Shown here: positions 5,631 to 12,547 of the stretch, in pieces
Layout of the letters: each line of letters opens with the position of its first letter
Numbering within the stretch: the first letter of the stretch is position 1
Origin: DATBIO01 sp036556965
Lineage (GTDB): Bacteria; Acidobacteriota; Vicinamibacteria; Fen-336
Direction: 5' to 3'
DNA: 13,666 nt
NCBI GenBank assembly: GCA_036556965.1
Contig: DATBIO010000315.1
Location: 1-13,666 of the forward strand
Program-made: the position numbers and the translations under genes
The notes under the pieces: generated by a model
Told to the model about the DNA's origin: nothing
The model's input: the letters and a program-made list of their open reading frames with translations, nothing else
Databases searched by the model: none

Positions 5631-6479
5631 ATGCACGAGTGCCCGAACTGCCACCGGGTGCTGCCGGAGCCGCCGGGACGGTTCTGCCCCTACTGCGGCC
5701 AGGAGCTGCTGCCCGTCCCCGCCGCACCCTGGACGCCGCCGTCGGCGCCGCCGGCGGAGGTCCCCGCCCCCCCCGCCCCGCCCGCGCCGCCGTGGGGGCC
5801 CCCGCCCCCGCGCGCCTCCGGCGGCTCCGGGCCGACGCCCTGGGACCTGCGCCACCAGATCGGGATCGCGGCCGCCCTCGTGGAGACCACCAAGCAGGTG
5901 CTGACCACGCCCACCCTCTTCTTCCGCAACATGGCGGTGACGGGGGGGATCGGCGGGCCGCTCCTCTACGCGGTGATCGTCGGCTACCTGGGCCTTCTCG
6001 CCACCGCCATCTACGACGCCATCCTGCGCGGGGTGCTCGGCAACCCCTTCGGGTACTTCCGGGGCGGCGACGAGCTGGAGAGGCTCTTCACCTCCGTCCA
6101 CTGGGGCGCGAACCTCGCGGTGCAGGTGCTGCTGGGCCCGATCTTCGTGGTGATCGGGTTGTTCGTGTTCGCGGGCATCACCCACCTCATGCTGCTGCTG
6201 GTGGGCGGGGCCAAGAGCGGCTTCGAGGCGACCCTGCGCGCGGGCGCCTACAGCGAGGCGGCCATGCTCCTGGGCGTGGTGCCCGTCTGCGGCAGCCTCC
6301 TCTCGGCGGTGGTGTTCATCGTCATCGCCATCATCGGCCTCGGCGAGGCCCACGGAATCGGCAAGGGCAAGGCCGCCCTGGCCGTGCTGCTGCCGTTCCT
6401 CCTGCTCTGCTGCTGCTGCGGCGTCACGCTGGGGGCGATGCTGGGAGGCCTGGCCAGCGTCCTGGGCCGCGCGTCCTGA
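5631..6479 (+). CDS. Zinc-ribbon plus Yip1-family membrane protein
   Basis: A 282-residue protein of unknown specific role. The N-terminus is a zinc ribbon: Cys4-x2-Cys7 and Cys19-x2-Cys22 (CPNC and CPYCG). A Pro/Ala-rich linker follows (about 28-62, with runs such as PAPPAPPAPPWGPPPP). The C-terminal two-thirds is a Yip1-type membrane domain with about five hydrophobic segments (about 103-125, 160-190, 210-240, 255-278), including GITHLMLLLVGG, GFEATLRAGAYSEA and IAIIGLGEAHGIGKGKAALA, which are typical of bacterial Yip1 proteins. Residues 260-263 are four consecutive cysteines inside the last membrane helix. There is no signal peptide or Shine-Dalgarno, and an extended -10 box sits just upstream. 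It is probably cotranscribed with the following DUF2752 gene, whose frame begins at its stop. Confidence 0.88.
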   Translation: MHECPNCHRVLPEPPGRFCPYCGQELLPVPAAPWTPPSAPPAEVPAPPAPPAPPWGPPPPRASGGSGPTPWDLRHQIGIAAALVETTKQVLTTPTLFFRNMAVTGGIGGPLLYAVIVGYLGLLATAIYDAILRGVLGNPFGYFRGGDELERLFTSVHWGANLAVQVLLGPIFVVIGLFVFAGITHLMLLLVGGAKSGFEATLRAGAYSEAAMLLGVVPVCGSLLSAVVFIVIAIIGLGEAHGIGKGKAALAVLLPFLLLCCCCGVTLGAMLGGLASVLGRAS

Positions 6480-6907
6480 GCACCGCCATCGCGCGACGGC
6501 CGCTGCTCGCCCTCCAGGCCCGCGAGGGCGCGCTCCCCCTGGGCGCCATCTTCGCGGGCGTGGCCGTGGCCGCCGGCCTCTTCGTCTACGCCCTGGGCCT
6601 CGAGCGCCTGCCCTTCACCGTGTGCACGTTCAAGGCCTTCACGGGCTGGCCCTGCGCGACGTGCGGGACGACGCGGGCGGCGGCGCGGCTCGTGCGCGGC
6701 GACCTGGCGGGGGCCCTGGCCCTGAACCCGGCCACCACGCTGGCCGGGCTGGGGCTGGTGCCGTGGGCGCTCTGCGACCTCGCCCTCCTGCGCCGCGGCC
6801 GCGCGCTGGTGGTGTCGGTGGCGCCGGTGCTGCGCAGGGCGCTGACCGTGCTGCTGGCGGCGGCCCTCCTGGCCAACTGGGCCTACCTGGTGGCCGCGGG
6901 CCGCTGA
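6476..6907 (+). CDS. DUF2752 small membrane protein (start uncertain, possibly CTG)
   Basis: About 143 residues. The DUF2752 signature is clear: CTFKAFTGWPCATCGTTRAA followed by RLVRGDLAGALALNPATTL, with hydrophobic segments on both sides and a final one (VLLAAALLANWAYLVAAG). Function is unknown; the family is a membrane protein with a conserved cysteine and TR motif. The start is a problem. In this frame no ATG, GTG or TTG occurs between the Yip1 stop and a GTG at 6560 that already lies inside the first membrane segment. The CTG at 6476 overlaps the Yip1 stop as CTGA and gives a natural N-terminus (about 28 residues with a basic ARR before the first helix), so it is used here. A start at 6560 would cut the first helix. 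Coupling to the upstream gene is likely. Confidence 0.8.
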   Translation: MSTAIARRPLLALQAREGALPLGAIFAGVAVAAGLFVYALGLERLPFTVCTFKAFTGWPCATCGTTRAAARLVRGDLAGALALNPATTLAGLGLVPWALCDLALLRRGRALVVSVAPVLRRALTVLLAAALLANWAYLVAAGR

Positions 6908-6912
6908 CTCCC

Positions 6913-6926
6913 GGCCGCGCGCGGCC
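6913..6926. repeat. Perfect 14-bp palindrome upstream of the GT2 gene
   Basis: GGCCGCGCGCGGCC is a perfect palindrome between the DUF2752 stop and the TATACT box, ending 6 bp before that box. It occupies the promoter spacer and -35 region. It could be an operator or a chance feature of GC-rich DNA; as a hairpin it would have almost no loop. Confidence 0.3.
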
Positions 6927-6932
6927 TCCCCT

Positions 6933-6938
6933 TATACT
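6933..6938 (+). promoter_or_regulatory. -10 element of the glycosyltransferase operon
   Basis: TATACT matches the -10 consensus at five of six positions and ends 10 nt before the ATG at 6949. This is the same spacing as the Yip1 gene promoter, giving a leader of about 4 nt. No -35 hexamer is evident. Confidence 0.55.
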
Positions 6939-6948
6939 GCCCGCACGC

Positions 6949-7941
6949 ATGGCGTCGCGACCGGACATCTCCGTCGTCATCCCCGTCTACAACGAAGCGG
7001 ACAACGTGCTCGACCTGCACCGCGAGCTGACGCAGAGCCTCGAGGCGTTGGGCCGCCCCTACGAGGTCCTGATGGTGGACGACGGGTCGGAGGACGGAAC
7101 CCTCGACCGCCTGCTGGCCATCGAGGCCGAAGACGACCGCGTGCGCGTGCTGCGCCTGCGCCGCAACTTCGGACAGACGGCCGCCTTCTCCGCCGGCTTC
7201 GACCACGCCCGCGGCCGCATCGTGGTGACCTCGGACGGCGACCTCCAGAACGACCCCGCCGACATCCCGCGGCTGGTGGCGCGCCTGGAGGAAGGCTTCG
7301 ACATGGTCTGCGGCTGGCGCGCCCGCCGCCAGGACCCCCTCTCCCGCCGCCTGCCCTCCGCCCTGGCCAACCGCATCATCTCCGCCGCCACCGGCGTGCG
7401 CCTGCACGACTACGGCTGCTCCCTGAAGGCCATGCGCGCGGAGGTGGCCAAGGGGCTGCGCCTGTACGGGGAGATGCACCGCTTCATCCCCGCCGTGGCC
7501 TCCTGGATGGGGGTGACGGTGGACGAGATGGCGGTCAACCACCGGCCGCGCACGCGCGGGCGCAGCAAGTACGGGCTGGGACGCACCCTGCGCGTGCTCC
7601 TCGACCTCTTCACCGTGAAGTTCCTCGGCGTCTACGGCACGCGGCCCGCCCACCTCTTCGGCCTCATGGGGCTGGGCAGCGGCGGGCTGGGCCTGGGCGT
7701 GCTCCTCTACCTGTCCTGGCTGAAGCTCGTCCGCGACGAGGCCATCGGCGGCCGGCCCCTGCTGCTGCTGGGGGCCCTGCTCTTCCTGACGGGCGTGATC
7801 CTGGTGAGCTTCGGGCTGGTGGCGGAGATGCTCGTGCGCACCTCCCACGAGAGCCAGGGCAAGCCGACCTACGTCGTGCGCGAACTGAGGCCCGAGGACC
7901 AGCGCGCCGGCGAGCGGACCACCGCGCTCCCCGCGCGGTGA
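6949..7941 (+). CDS. GT2 glycosyltransferase, polyprenyl-phosphate sugar transferase type (DPM1/GtrB-like)
   Basis: Likely transfers a sugar from a nucleotide donor to undecaprenyl phosphate at the inner face of the membrane. The 330-residue protein starts with the GT2 fold: ISVVIPVYNEADNV (7-20), VLMVDDGSEDGT (40-51), RRNFGQTAAFSAG (71-83) and the metal-binding SDGDLQNDP (95-103). HRPRTRGRSKYGL (198-210) is the conserved acceptor-site motif of this subgroup. Two C-terminal membrane helices (about 234-257 and 271-296) follow, as in DPM1-like bacterial enzymes. A TATACT box sits 10 nt before the ATG and there is no Shine-Dalgarno. Its stop overlaps the next gene (GTGA). The sugar cannot be told from the sequence. 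Confidence 0.92.
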   Translation: MASRPDISVVIPVYNEADNVLDLHRELTQSLEALGRPYEVLMVDDGSEDGTLDRLLAIEAEDDRVRVLRLRRNFGQTAAFSAGFDHARGRIVVTSDGDLQNDPADIPRLVARLEEGFDMVCGWRARRQDPLSRRLPSALANRIISAATGVRLHDYGCSLKAMRAEVAKGLRLYGEMHRFIPAVASWMGVTVDEMAVNHRPRTRGRSKYGLGRTLRVLLDLFTVKFLGVYGTRPAHLFGLMGLGSGGLGLGVLLYLSWLKLVRDEAIGGRPLLLLGALLFLTGVILVSFGLVAEMLVRTSHESQGKPTYVVRELRPEDQRAGERTTALPAR

Positions 7942-9152
7942 GCGGCGTCCTCTTCCTCGCCGAGTCGTACCACCCGGTGCTCGGCGGCGGGGAGAGCCAC
8001 CTGCGCGCGCTGGCCCGCCGCCTGGCCGAGGACGGGGGGCGGGTGACGGTGGTGACCCGCCGCAGCGAGCCCGGCTTCCCCGCGGAGGAGACGCTGGAGG
8101 GCGTGCGCGTGCGGCGGGTGCCGCCTTCGGGCCCGGGCCGCGCGGGGAAGTACCGCATGGTGGCGGGCGCGCTGCGCGCGCTGGCGCGGGAGGCGCCGGC
8201 CCACGACGTGCTGGTCGTGCGGGGCACGCGCGTGCTCGGGCTCCCCGGCCTCCTGGCCGGCCGCGCCGCCCTGCGCCCGGTGGTCCTGCAGCCCGAGGTC
8301 AACGGCGAGCTCTCCGGCGAGGTGTACACCTGGGGCAACGCCCTCGGGCGCCCGCCCTGGCGCGGGCTGGTGGCGTCGGCGGTGGCCCTGCGCAACCGCC
8401 TGCTCCGCGACGCGGACGCGGTGGTGGCCATGTCCCGGCTGATCGCGGCGGAGTGCCGCGCGGCCGGGATCGCGGAGGAGCGCGTGCGCCACATCCCGCA
8501 CGGCGTGGACGTCGGGCGCTTCGCGCCCGCCACCCTTGCGGAGAGGGACGCGCTGCGGCGCGCCCACGGCCTGCCCGAGGGCGCGGTCATCATCATCTAT
8601 ACGGGCCGCCTGCTGCGCGGGAAGGGCCTCCAGGACCTGGTGGAGGCGGTGGCGGCGGTGGCGGCCTCCGATCCCGCGGTCCACCTCCTGCTGGTGGGCG
8701 CGGGAGAGGGCCAGTCGCTCTCCGTCGAGGACGCGCTGCGCGCGCGCGCGCGCCAGCCCGACCTCGCGGGGAGGGTGACGTTCGCGGGCCGGGTGGACGA
8801 CGTCGCGCCCTGGCTGCGCGCGGCCGACGTGTTCGCGTTCCCCTCCGTGTTCGAGGCCCTGGGGCTCTCCCTCGTCGAGGCCGCGGCCTGCGGCCTCCCC
8901 GCGGTGGGCTCGCGGACGGGGGGGATCGTGGACGTGATCGAGGACGGCCGCTCGGGCCTCCTCTTCCCCCCCGGCGACCGGCCCGCCCTGGAGCAGGCGT
9001 TGCGCGTCCTCGTCGCCGACGCCGGGCGGCGCGCCGCCTACGGCGCCGCCGCCCGCGCCGTGGCGGCGTCGCGCTTCGACGCCCGCGCCAGCCACGAGCG
9101 GTACCGGGCGCTCTTCGCCGAGCTGGCGCGGCGCCGGGCCCCGGCGGCGTGA
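7938..9152 (+). CDS. GT4-family glycosyltransferase
   Basis: A 404-residue GT-B fold retaining glycosyltransferase, expected in the cytoplasm at the membrane. The N-terminal domain opens with VLFLAESYHPVLGGGESHLR (4-23), the usual acceptor-side glycine loop. The inter-domain HIPHGVDVGRF (185-195) is typical of GT4. The donor site has YTGRLLRGKGL (221-231, Arg224 and Lys229) and the E-x7-E motif FEALGLSLVEAAACGLP (Glu306 and Glu314), followed by GSRTGGIVDVIEDGRSGLLF. The GTG start at 7938 overlaps the GT2 stop (GTGA), implying translational coupling. It lies within the glycan gene chain and probably adds a hexose; donor and acceptor are unknown. Confidence 0.93.
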   Translation: MSGVLFLAESYHPVLGGGESHLRALARRLAEDGGRVTVVTRRSEPGFPAEETLEGVRVRRVPPSGPGRAGKYRMVAGALRALAREAPAHDVLVVRGTRVLGLPGLLAGRAALRPVVLQPEVNGELSGEVYTWGNALGRPPWRGLVASAVALRNRLLRDADAVVAMSRLIAAECRAAGIAEERVRHIPHGVDVGRFAPATLAERDALRRAHGLPEGAVIIIYTGRLLRGKGLQDLVEAVAAVAASDPAVHLLLVGAGEGQSLSVEDALRARARQPDLAGRVTFAGRVDDVAPWLRAADVFAFPSVFEALGLSLVEAAACGLPAVGSRTGGIVDVIEDGRSGLLFPPGDRPALEQALRVLVADAGRRAAYGAAARAVAASRFDARASHERYRALFAELARRRAPAA

Positions 9153-10120
9153 GGATCGCGCTCACCGGCGCCACCGGCTACACGGGCGGCTGGCTGCTCC
9201 AGGCCCTGCTCGACCGCGGCGACGAGGTGGCGGCGCTGTCCCGGCCGGGCGGGAAGCGGCCGGCGGGAGAGGTGCGCTGGGTGGAAGGCGACCTGCGCAA
9301 TGCCGGGTCGGCCGCGCGCCTGGTGGAGGGCGCGCAGGCCGTCCTGCACGTGGCCGCGGTGTACCGCACCGCCGGACACCCCGACGCGTACTACCGCGAG
9401 GTCAACGTGGGGGGCACGGAGCGGCTGCTGGAGGCGGCGGCGCGCGCCGGCGTCGCGCGCTTCGTGCACACCTCGACGGTGGGCGTGCACGGCGACGTCG
9501 CGCACCCGCCCGCGGACGAGGAGAGCCCCATCGCCCCCGGCGACGTCTACCAGCGCACGAAGGCGGAGGCGGAGGCGCTGGCCCTCTCCTTCGGCCGCGC
9601 GCGGGGCCTGCCCGTGGCGGTGGTGCGGCCGGGGGCGATCTACGGCCCGGGGGAGACGCGGCTCCTGAAGCTCTTCCGCGCCATCGCGCGCCGGCGCTAC
9701 GCGCTGGTCGGCTCCGGGCGGGCCTTCTACCACCCCGTGTACGTGGAGGACCTGGTGGACGGGTTCCTGCTGGCGCTGGCGCGGCCGGAGGCGGTGGGGG
9801 AGGCCTTCATCGTGGCCGGCCCGCGTTACGTGACGCAGCGCGAGCTGGCGGAGGTGATCGCCCGGCACACCGGAGGCGCCGTGCTGCCCTTCCGCGTGCC
9901 CGCCGCCCCCCTGCGCTGGGCGGCGGCGGCGGTGGAGGCGGTGTGCGTGCCGCTCGGCCTCGAGCCGCCGCTCCACCGGCGGCGGGTCGAGTTCTGGACC
10001 AAGAGCCGCGCGTTCTCCATCGAGAAGGCGCGCCGGCTCCTCGGCTACGCGCCGCGCGTGGACGTGGACGAGGGCGTGCGGCGCACCGCGGCCTGGTACC
10101 GCGAGGCGGGCTGGCTGTGA
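9149..10120 (+). CDS. NAD(P)-dependent extended SDR (epimerase/dehydratase/reductase family)
   Basis: A 323-residue Rossmann-fold oxidoreductase. The nucleotide-binding motif TGATGYTG (6-13) is at the very N-terminus. Asp48 is in VEGDLR, HVAAVYR is at 67-73 and NVGGTERLLEAA at 86-97. Catalytic Ser109 lies in VHTSTVGVHG, with Tyr134 and Lys138 in YQRTK. VRPGAIYGPGE (159-169) and YHPVYVEDLVDGF (194-206) complete the extended-SDR pattern. Resemblance is to the HpnA / dihydroflavonol-reductase-like group, but the substrate cannot be named; a nucleotide-sugar or lipid-linked substrate fits the neighbours. The GTG at 9149 overlaps the GT4 stop (GTGA), and its own stop overlaps the next GTG in the same way. 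Confidence 0.92.
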   Translation: MRIALTGATGYTGGWLLQALLDRGDEVAALSRPGGKRPAGEVRWVEGDLRNAGSAARLVEGAQAVLHVAAVYRTAGHPDAYYREVNVGGTERLLEAAARAGVARFVHTSTVGVHGDVAHPPADEESPIAPGDVYQRTKAEAEALALSFGRARGLPVAVVRPGAIYGPGETRLLKLFRAIARRRYALVGSGRAFYHPVYVEDLVDGFLLALARPEAVGEAFIVAGPRYVTQRELAEVIARHTGGAVLPFRVPAAPLRWAAAAVEAVCVPLGLEPPLHRRRVEFWTKSRAFSIEKARRLLGYAPRVDVDEGVRRTAAWYREAGWL

Positions 10121-12000
10121 GCGAGCGCGCCGCGCGCGTGGTGCTGGCGGTGGTGGTCCTCGCCCTGGCCGCGGGCGCGGTGGCCGTGCGCATCCCGCGC
10201 TTCTGGTCCGACGGCGCCACCTACCATGCCATGGCCTGGAGCCTGGCCGAGGATCTCGACCTGCGCTACGAGGCGCGCGACGTGCTCCGCGTGCGGCGCG
10301 AGATCCCCTCCGGTCCCCAGGGAGTGTTCCTGAAGCGGGCCAGCGGCGGACTGCGCTGGGCGCCGGAGCGCGGCTTCCCCTGGCTCGCGCGCGTGCCGGA
10401 GGCCGAGCCGCGCGTCTACTTCGCCAAGGCGTTCCTCTATCCCGTGGCCGCCGCGCCCTTGGTCGCCTTCCTGGGCACGCGCGGCCTCCTCTTGGCCAAC
10501 GCGCTCTCCCTGGGCGCCGCCCTGGCCTGCGCCTACGCCGTGCTGCGCCGCCAGGCCGTGCCCGCCGCCGCCCTCGCGGCGGGGGGCGCCCTCTGCCTGG
10601 CCACCGTCGCCCCCGTCTACCTCCTCTGGCCGCAGCCCGAGCTGTTCAACGTCGCCCTCATCGCCCTCGGTCTGTGCGCCTGGCGCGCGGGCTGGCCCCT
10701 GGCCGCCGCGTTGCTGCTGGGCCTGGCCACCTACTCGAAGCCCTACAACCTGTTCGTCGCCCTCCCCCTGGGCGTGGAGCCGCTCCTCGCCCTGCGCCCA
10801 TGGTGGCGCGGCCTGCTGGAGTCCTGCCGCCGGGGGGCCGTGCTGCTGGCCACGGTGGCCGCGCTCTTCGCCCTGAACAAGGCGGTGACCGGCGAGTTCA
10901 ACTACCAGGGAGGGGAGCGCAAGACGTTCTACGGCACGCTGCCCTTCGAGGCGCACGGGGTGACGTTCGGCAACAGCGGCCAGTGGATGACCACGGACCA
11001 CCTCGGGCCGCTGGTGGAGGGAGAGGACGAGGCCAAGGTGTCGCGCCGCACCGGGCCGCTGCGCACCCCCGGGGAGATCCGCGACTCGTTCGCGCGCAAC
11101 CTCGGCTACTTCTGGGTGGGGCGGTTCGGGGGGGCCCTCGCCTACTACCTCCCCGTGCTCGTCGGCCTGGGCGCGTTCCTGGCCCTGGGTCCGCGGACGC
11201 GCGAGGGATGGCTGGCCGCCGCCGCCATGGCCGTCTCCTGGCTCTTCTACATCTGGATGATCCCGGACAACTGGTACGGCGGGGGGGGCACCCTCGGCAA
11301 CCGCTATTTCCTCAACCTGGTCCCCCTGGCCGCCTTCCTCGTGCCCAAGGGCCGCGAGTGGCTGGTGGCGGCCGGGGCGCTGGCCTCGGCCGTCTTCCTG
11401 GCGCCCGCGTGGATGGCCCCCTTGCACCATTCGCTCCACCCGGGCGAGCTCGCCACGCGTCCCGCCCTCCGCTGGCTCCCCGCGGAGCTGACCATGCTCA
11501 ACGACCTCTGCGCCTTCACCGAGGGCTGGCGCAAGAAGCGCCCCTACGGCGACACCGAGGGCGACGCCGCCACCGGGCGGCGGGCGGCCCCCGACGCGTA
11601 CTACCTCTACTTCCTCGGCGACGGCACCTGGGGCAAGGACCTGTTCCAGGCCCGGCCCGGCTTCTGGCTGGCCGGGGGCGGCCGCGCGGAGGTGGTCCTG
11701 CGCGCGCTGGAGCCCGTGCGCCGCATGGAGGTCACGCTGCAGGGCGGCCCGGTGGGGGACGAGGTCACGCTGGTGGCCGGCGGCGCGACGCACCGCGTCA
11801 GCCTGGGGCCATGGGAGCCGCGCACGGTGGCGGTCGAGGTGGCGAGGCCGGGGTTCGCCTACTACGACTCGTTCCTCCACACGCTGCGCTTCCGCTCCCG
11901 CCGGGGCGGCCCCGCGCCCCCGCCCACCGGCCTGCCCGCGGAGCGCGTGCTCGGCGCCTTCGTGGAGATCCGCCTCTCCGTCGAGGAGAGACCCCACTAG
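10117..12000 (+). CDS. Large multi-pass membrane protein, probable GT-C fold glycosyltransferase
   Basis: A 627-residue protein. The first helix (about 8-24) is followed by FWSDGATYHAMAWSLAEDLD (29-48), the position where GT-C transferases that use polyprenyl-phosphate sugars carry catalytic acidic residues (Asp32 here). About ten hydrophobic segments follow up to about residue 430, including VYFAKAFLYPVAAAP and PDNWYGGGGTLGNRYFLNLV. The last 190 residues are soluble, with a beta-rich part (for example MEVTLQGGPVGDEVTLVAGG) probably on the outer face. No family-specific residue names the enzyme, so GT-C is an inference from topology and the first-loop motif. The GTG at 10117 overlaps the SDR stop (GTGA). 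Together with the upstream GT2 enzyme it could form a donor-synthesis and transfer pair. Confidence 0.8.
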   Translation: MSERAARVVLAVVVLALAAGAVAVRIPRFWSDGATYHAMAWSLAEDLDLRYEARDVLRVRREIPSGPQGVFLKRASGGLRWAPERGFPWLARVPEAEPRVYFAKAFLYPVAAAPLVAFLGTRGLLLANALSLGAALACAYAVLRRQAVPAAALAAGGALCLATVAPVYLLWPQPELFNVALIALGLCAWRAGWPLAAALLLGLATYSKPYNLFVALPLGVEPLLALRPWWRGLLESCRRGAVLLATVAALFALNKAVTGEFNYQGGERKTFYGTLPFEAHGVTFGNSGQWMTTDHLGPLVEGEDEAKVSRRTGPLRTPGEIRDSFARNLGYFWVGRFGGALAYYLPVLVGLGAFLALGPRTREGWLAAAAMAVSWLFYIWMIPDNWYGGGGTLGNRYFLNLVPLAAFLVPKGREWLVAAGALASAVFLAPAWMAPLHHSLHPGELATRPALRWLPAELTMLNDLCAFTEGWRKKRPYGDTEGDAATGRRAAPDAYYLYFLGDGTWGKDLFQARPGFWLAGGGRAEVVLRALEPVRRMEVTLQGGPVGDEVTLVAGGATHRVSLGPWEPRTVAVEVARPGFAYYDSFLHTLRFRSRRGGPAPPPTGLPAERVLGAFVEIRLSVEERPH

Positions 12001-12003
12001 AAT
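11998..12003 (+). promoter_or_regulatory. -10 element of the TIG-domain gene
   Basis: TAGAAT matches the -10 consensus at five of six positions. It overlaps the stop codon of the upstream membrane protein and ends 7 nt before the ATG at 12011, so transcription would start almost exactly at the start codon. No Shine-Dalgarno is present. Confidence 0.5.
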
Positions 12004-12010
12004 CACGACC

Positions 12011-12529
12011 ATGAGCGACGCGCCTCCCGCCGCGCCTCCGCCCGTGGAGCGCCGGCGCTTCCCGCGGCGGTGGCGCCGCGCCCGCCGCGCCCTCGTCGGC
12101 CTGCTCGTGCTCATCGCCCTGGGCGTGCTCGGCAACCTGGCCTTCCGGCGCCTGGGCGGGCCGCGCATCGACGCGCTCGTGCCGGAGCAGGCGCGCATCG
12201 GGGAGGCGGTGACCCTGGAGGGTCGAGGCTTCGGGCGCGCCCTCGAGGACAACGTCGTGCTCTTCTCCGACATGCCGGGGCGCACCCTGAGCGCCGCCAC
12301 CGACGAGCTGGTGGTGGAGGTGCCGGACCTGGAGCTGCCGCCCGAGGGCCGCCTGACCGTGTCCGTCAAGGTGCAGCTCGAGGAGAACGAGAGCAACCGC
12401 GCGTCGCTGGTCGTGCTCCCGGCCCTGCAGCCCGAACCGGCCACGGGGCCGCAGGATGCCGAGCTGGAGGAGCCGGAACCGGCGCCCTCGCCCGCGGCCC
12501 CGCCCTCGCCGCCCGCGTCGCCGCGCTGA
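12011..12529 (+). CDS. Membrane-anchored IPT/TIG-domain protein
   Basis: A 172-residue protein. A Pro/Ala and Arg-rich cytoplasmic N-terminus (to about 27, ending RRWRRARRA) precedes one membrane helix (LVGLLVLIALGVLGNLAF, about 28-45), suggesting type II topology. Residues about 52-140 form an IPT/TIG immunoglobulin-like fold: IDALVPEQARIGEAVTLEG, then RGFGRALEDNVVLFSD, then LVVEVPDLELPPEGRLTVSV. The C-terminus is a Pro/Glu/Ala-rich tail that is probably disordered. TIG domains are usually protein- or carbohydrate-binding modules outside the cell; no partner is indicated. It has its own -10 box directly upstream and ends in a hairpin shared with the convergent phosphoesterase gene. Confidence 0.85.
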   Translation: MSDAPPAAPPPVERRRFPRRWRRARRALVGLLVLIALGVLGNLAFRRLGGPRIDALVPEQARIGEAVTLEGRGFGRALEDNVVLFSDMPGRTLSAATDELVVEVPDLELPPEGRLTVSVKVQLEENESNRASLVVLPALQPEPATGPQDAELEEPEPAPSPAAPPSPPASPR

Positions 12530-12547
12530 GCGCGGTGCCCGCTCAGC
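12525..12547. terminator. Bidirectional hairpin shared by two convergent genes
   Basis: GCTGAGCG (12525-12532) pairs with CGCTCAGC (12540-12547) around a 7-nt loop. The stem contains the TGA of the TIG gene (12527-12529) and, on the other strand, the TGA of the phosphoesterase gene (12543-12545). There is no T-run on either side. A two-way transcript end is inferred from position. Confidence 0.5.

Noticed and set aside
11279..11290. G-run in the large membrane protein gene as a possible frameshift site
   Set aside because: The frame continues correctly on both sides (YGGGGTLGNRYF), so the count of G is consistent with an intact gene.
10045..12444. Open frame of about 800 codons on the minus strand
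   Set aside because: It lies opposite the large membrane protein and TIG genes, with the Gly/His/Glu/Arg-biased composition expected from antisense of GC-rich coding DNA.
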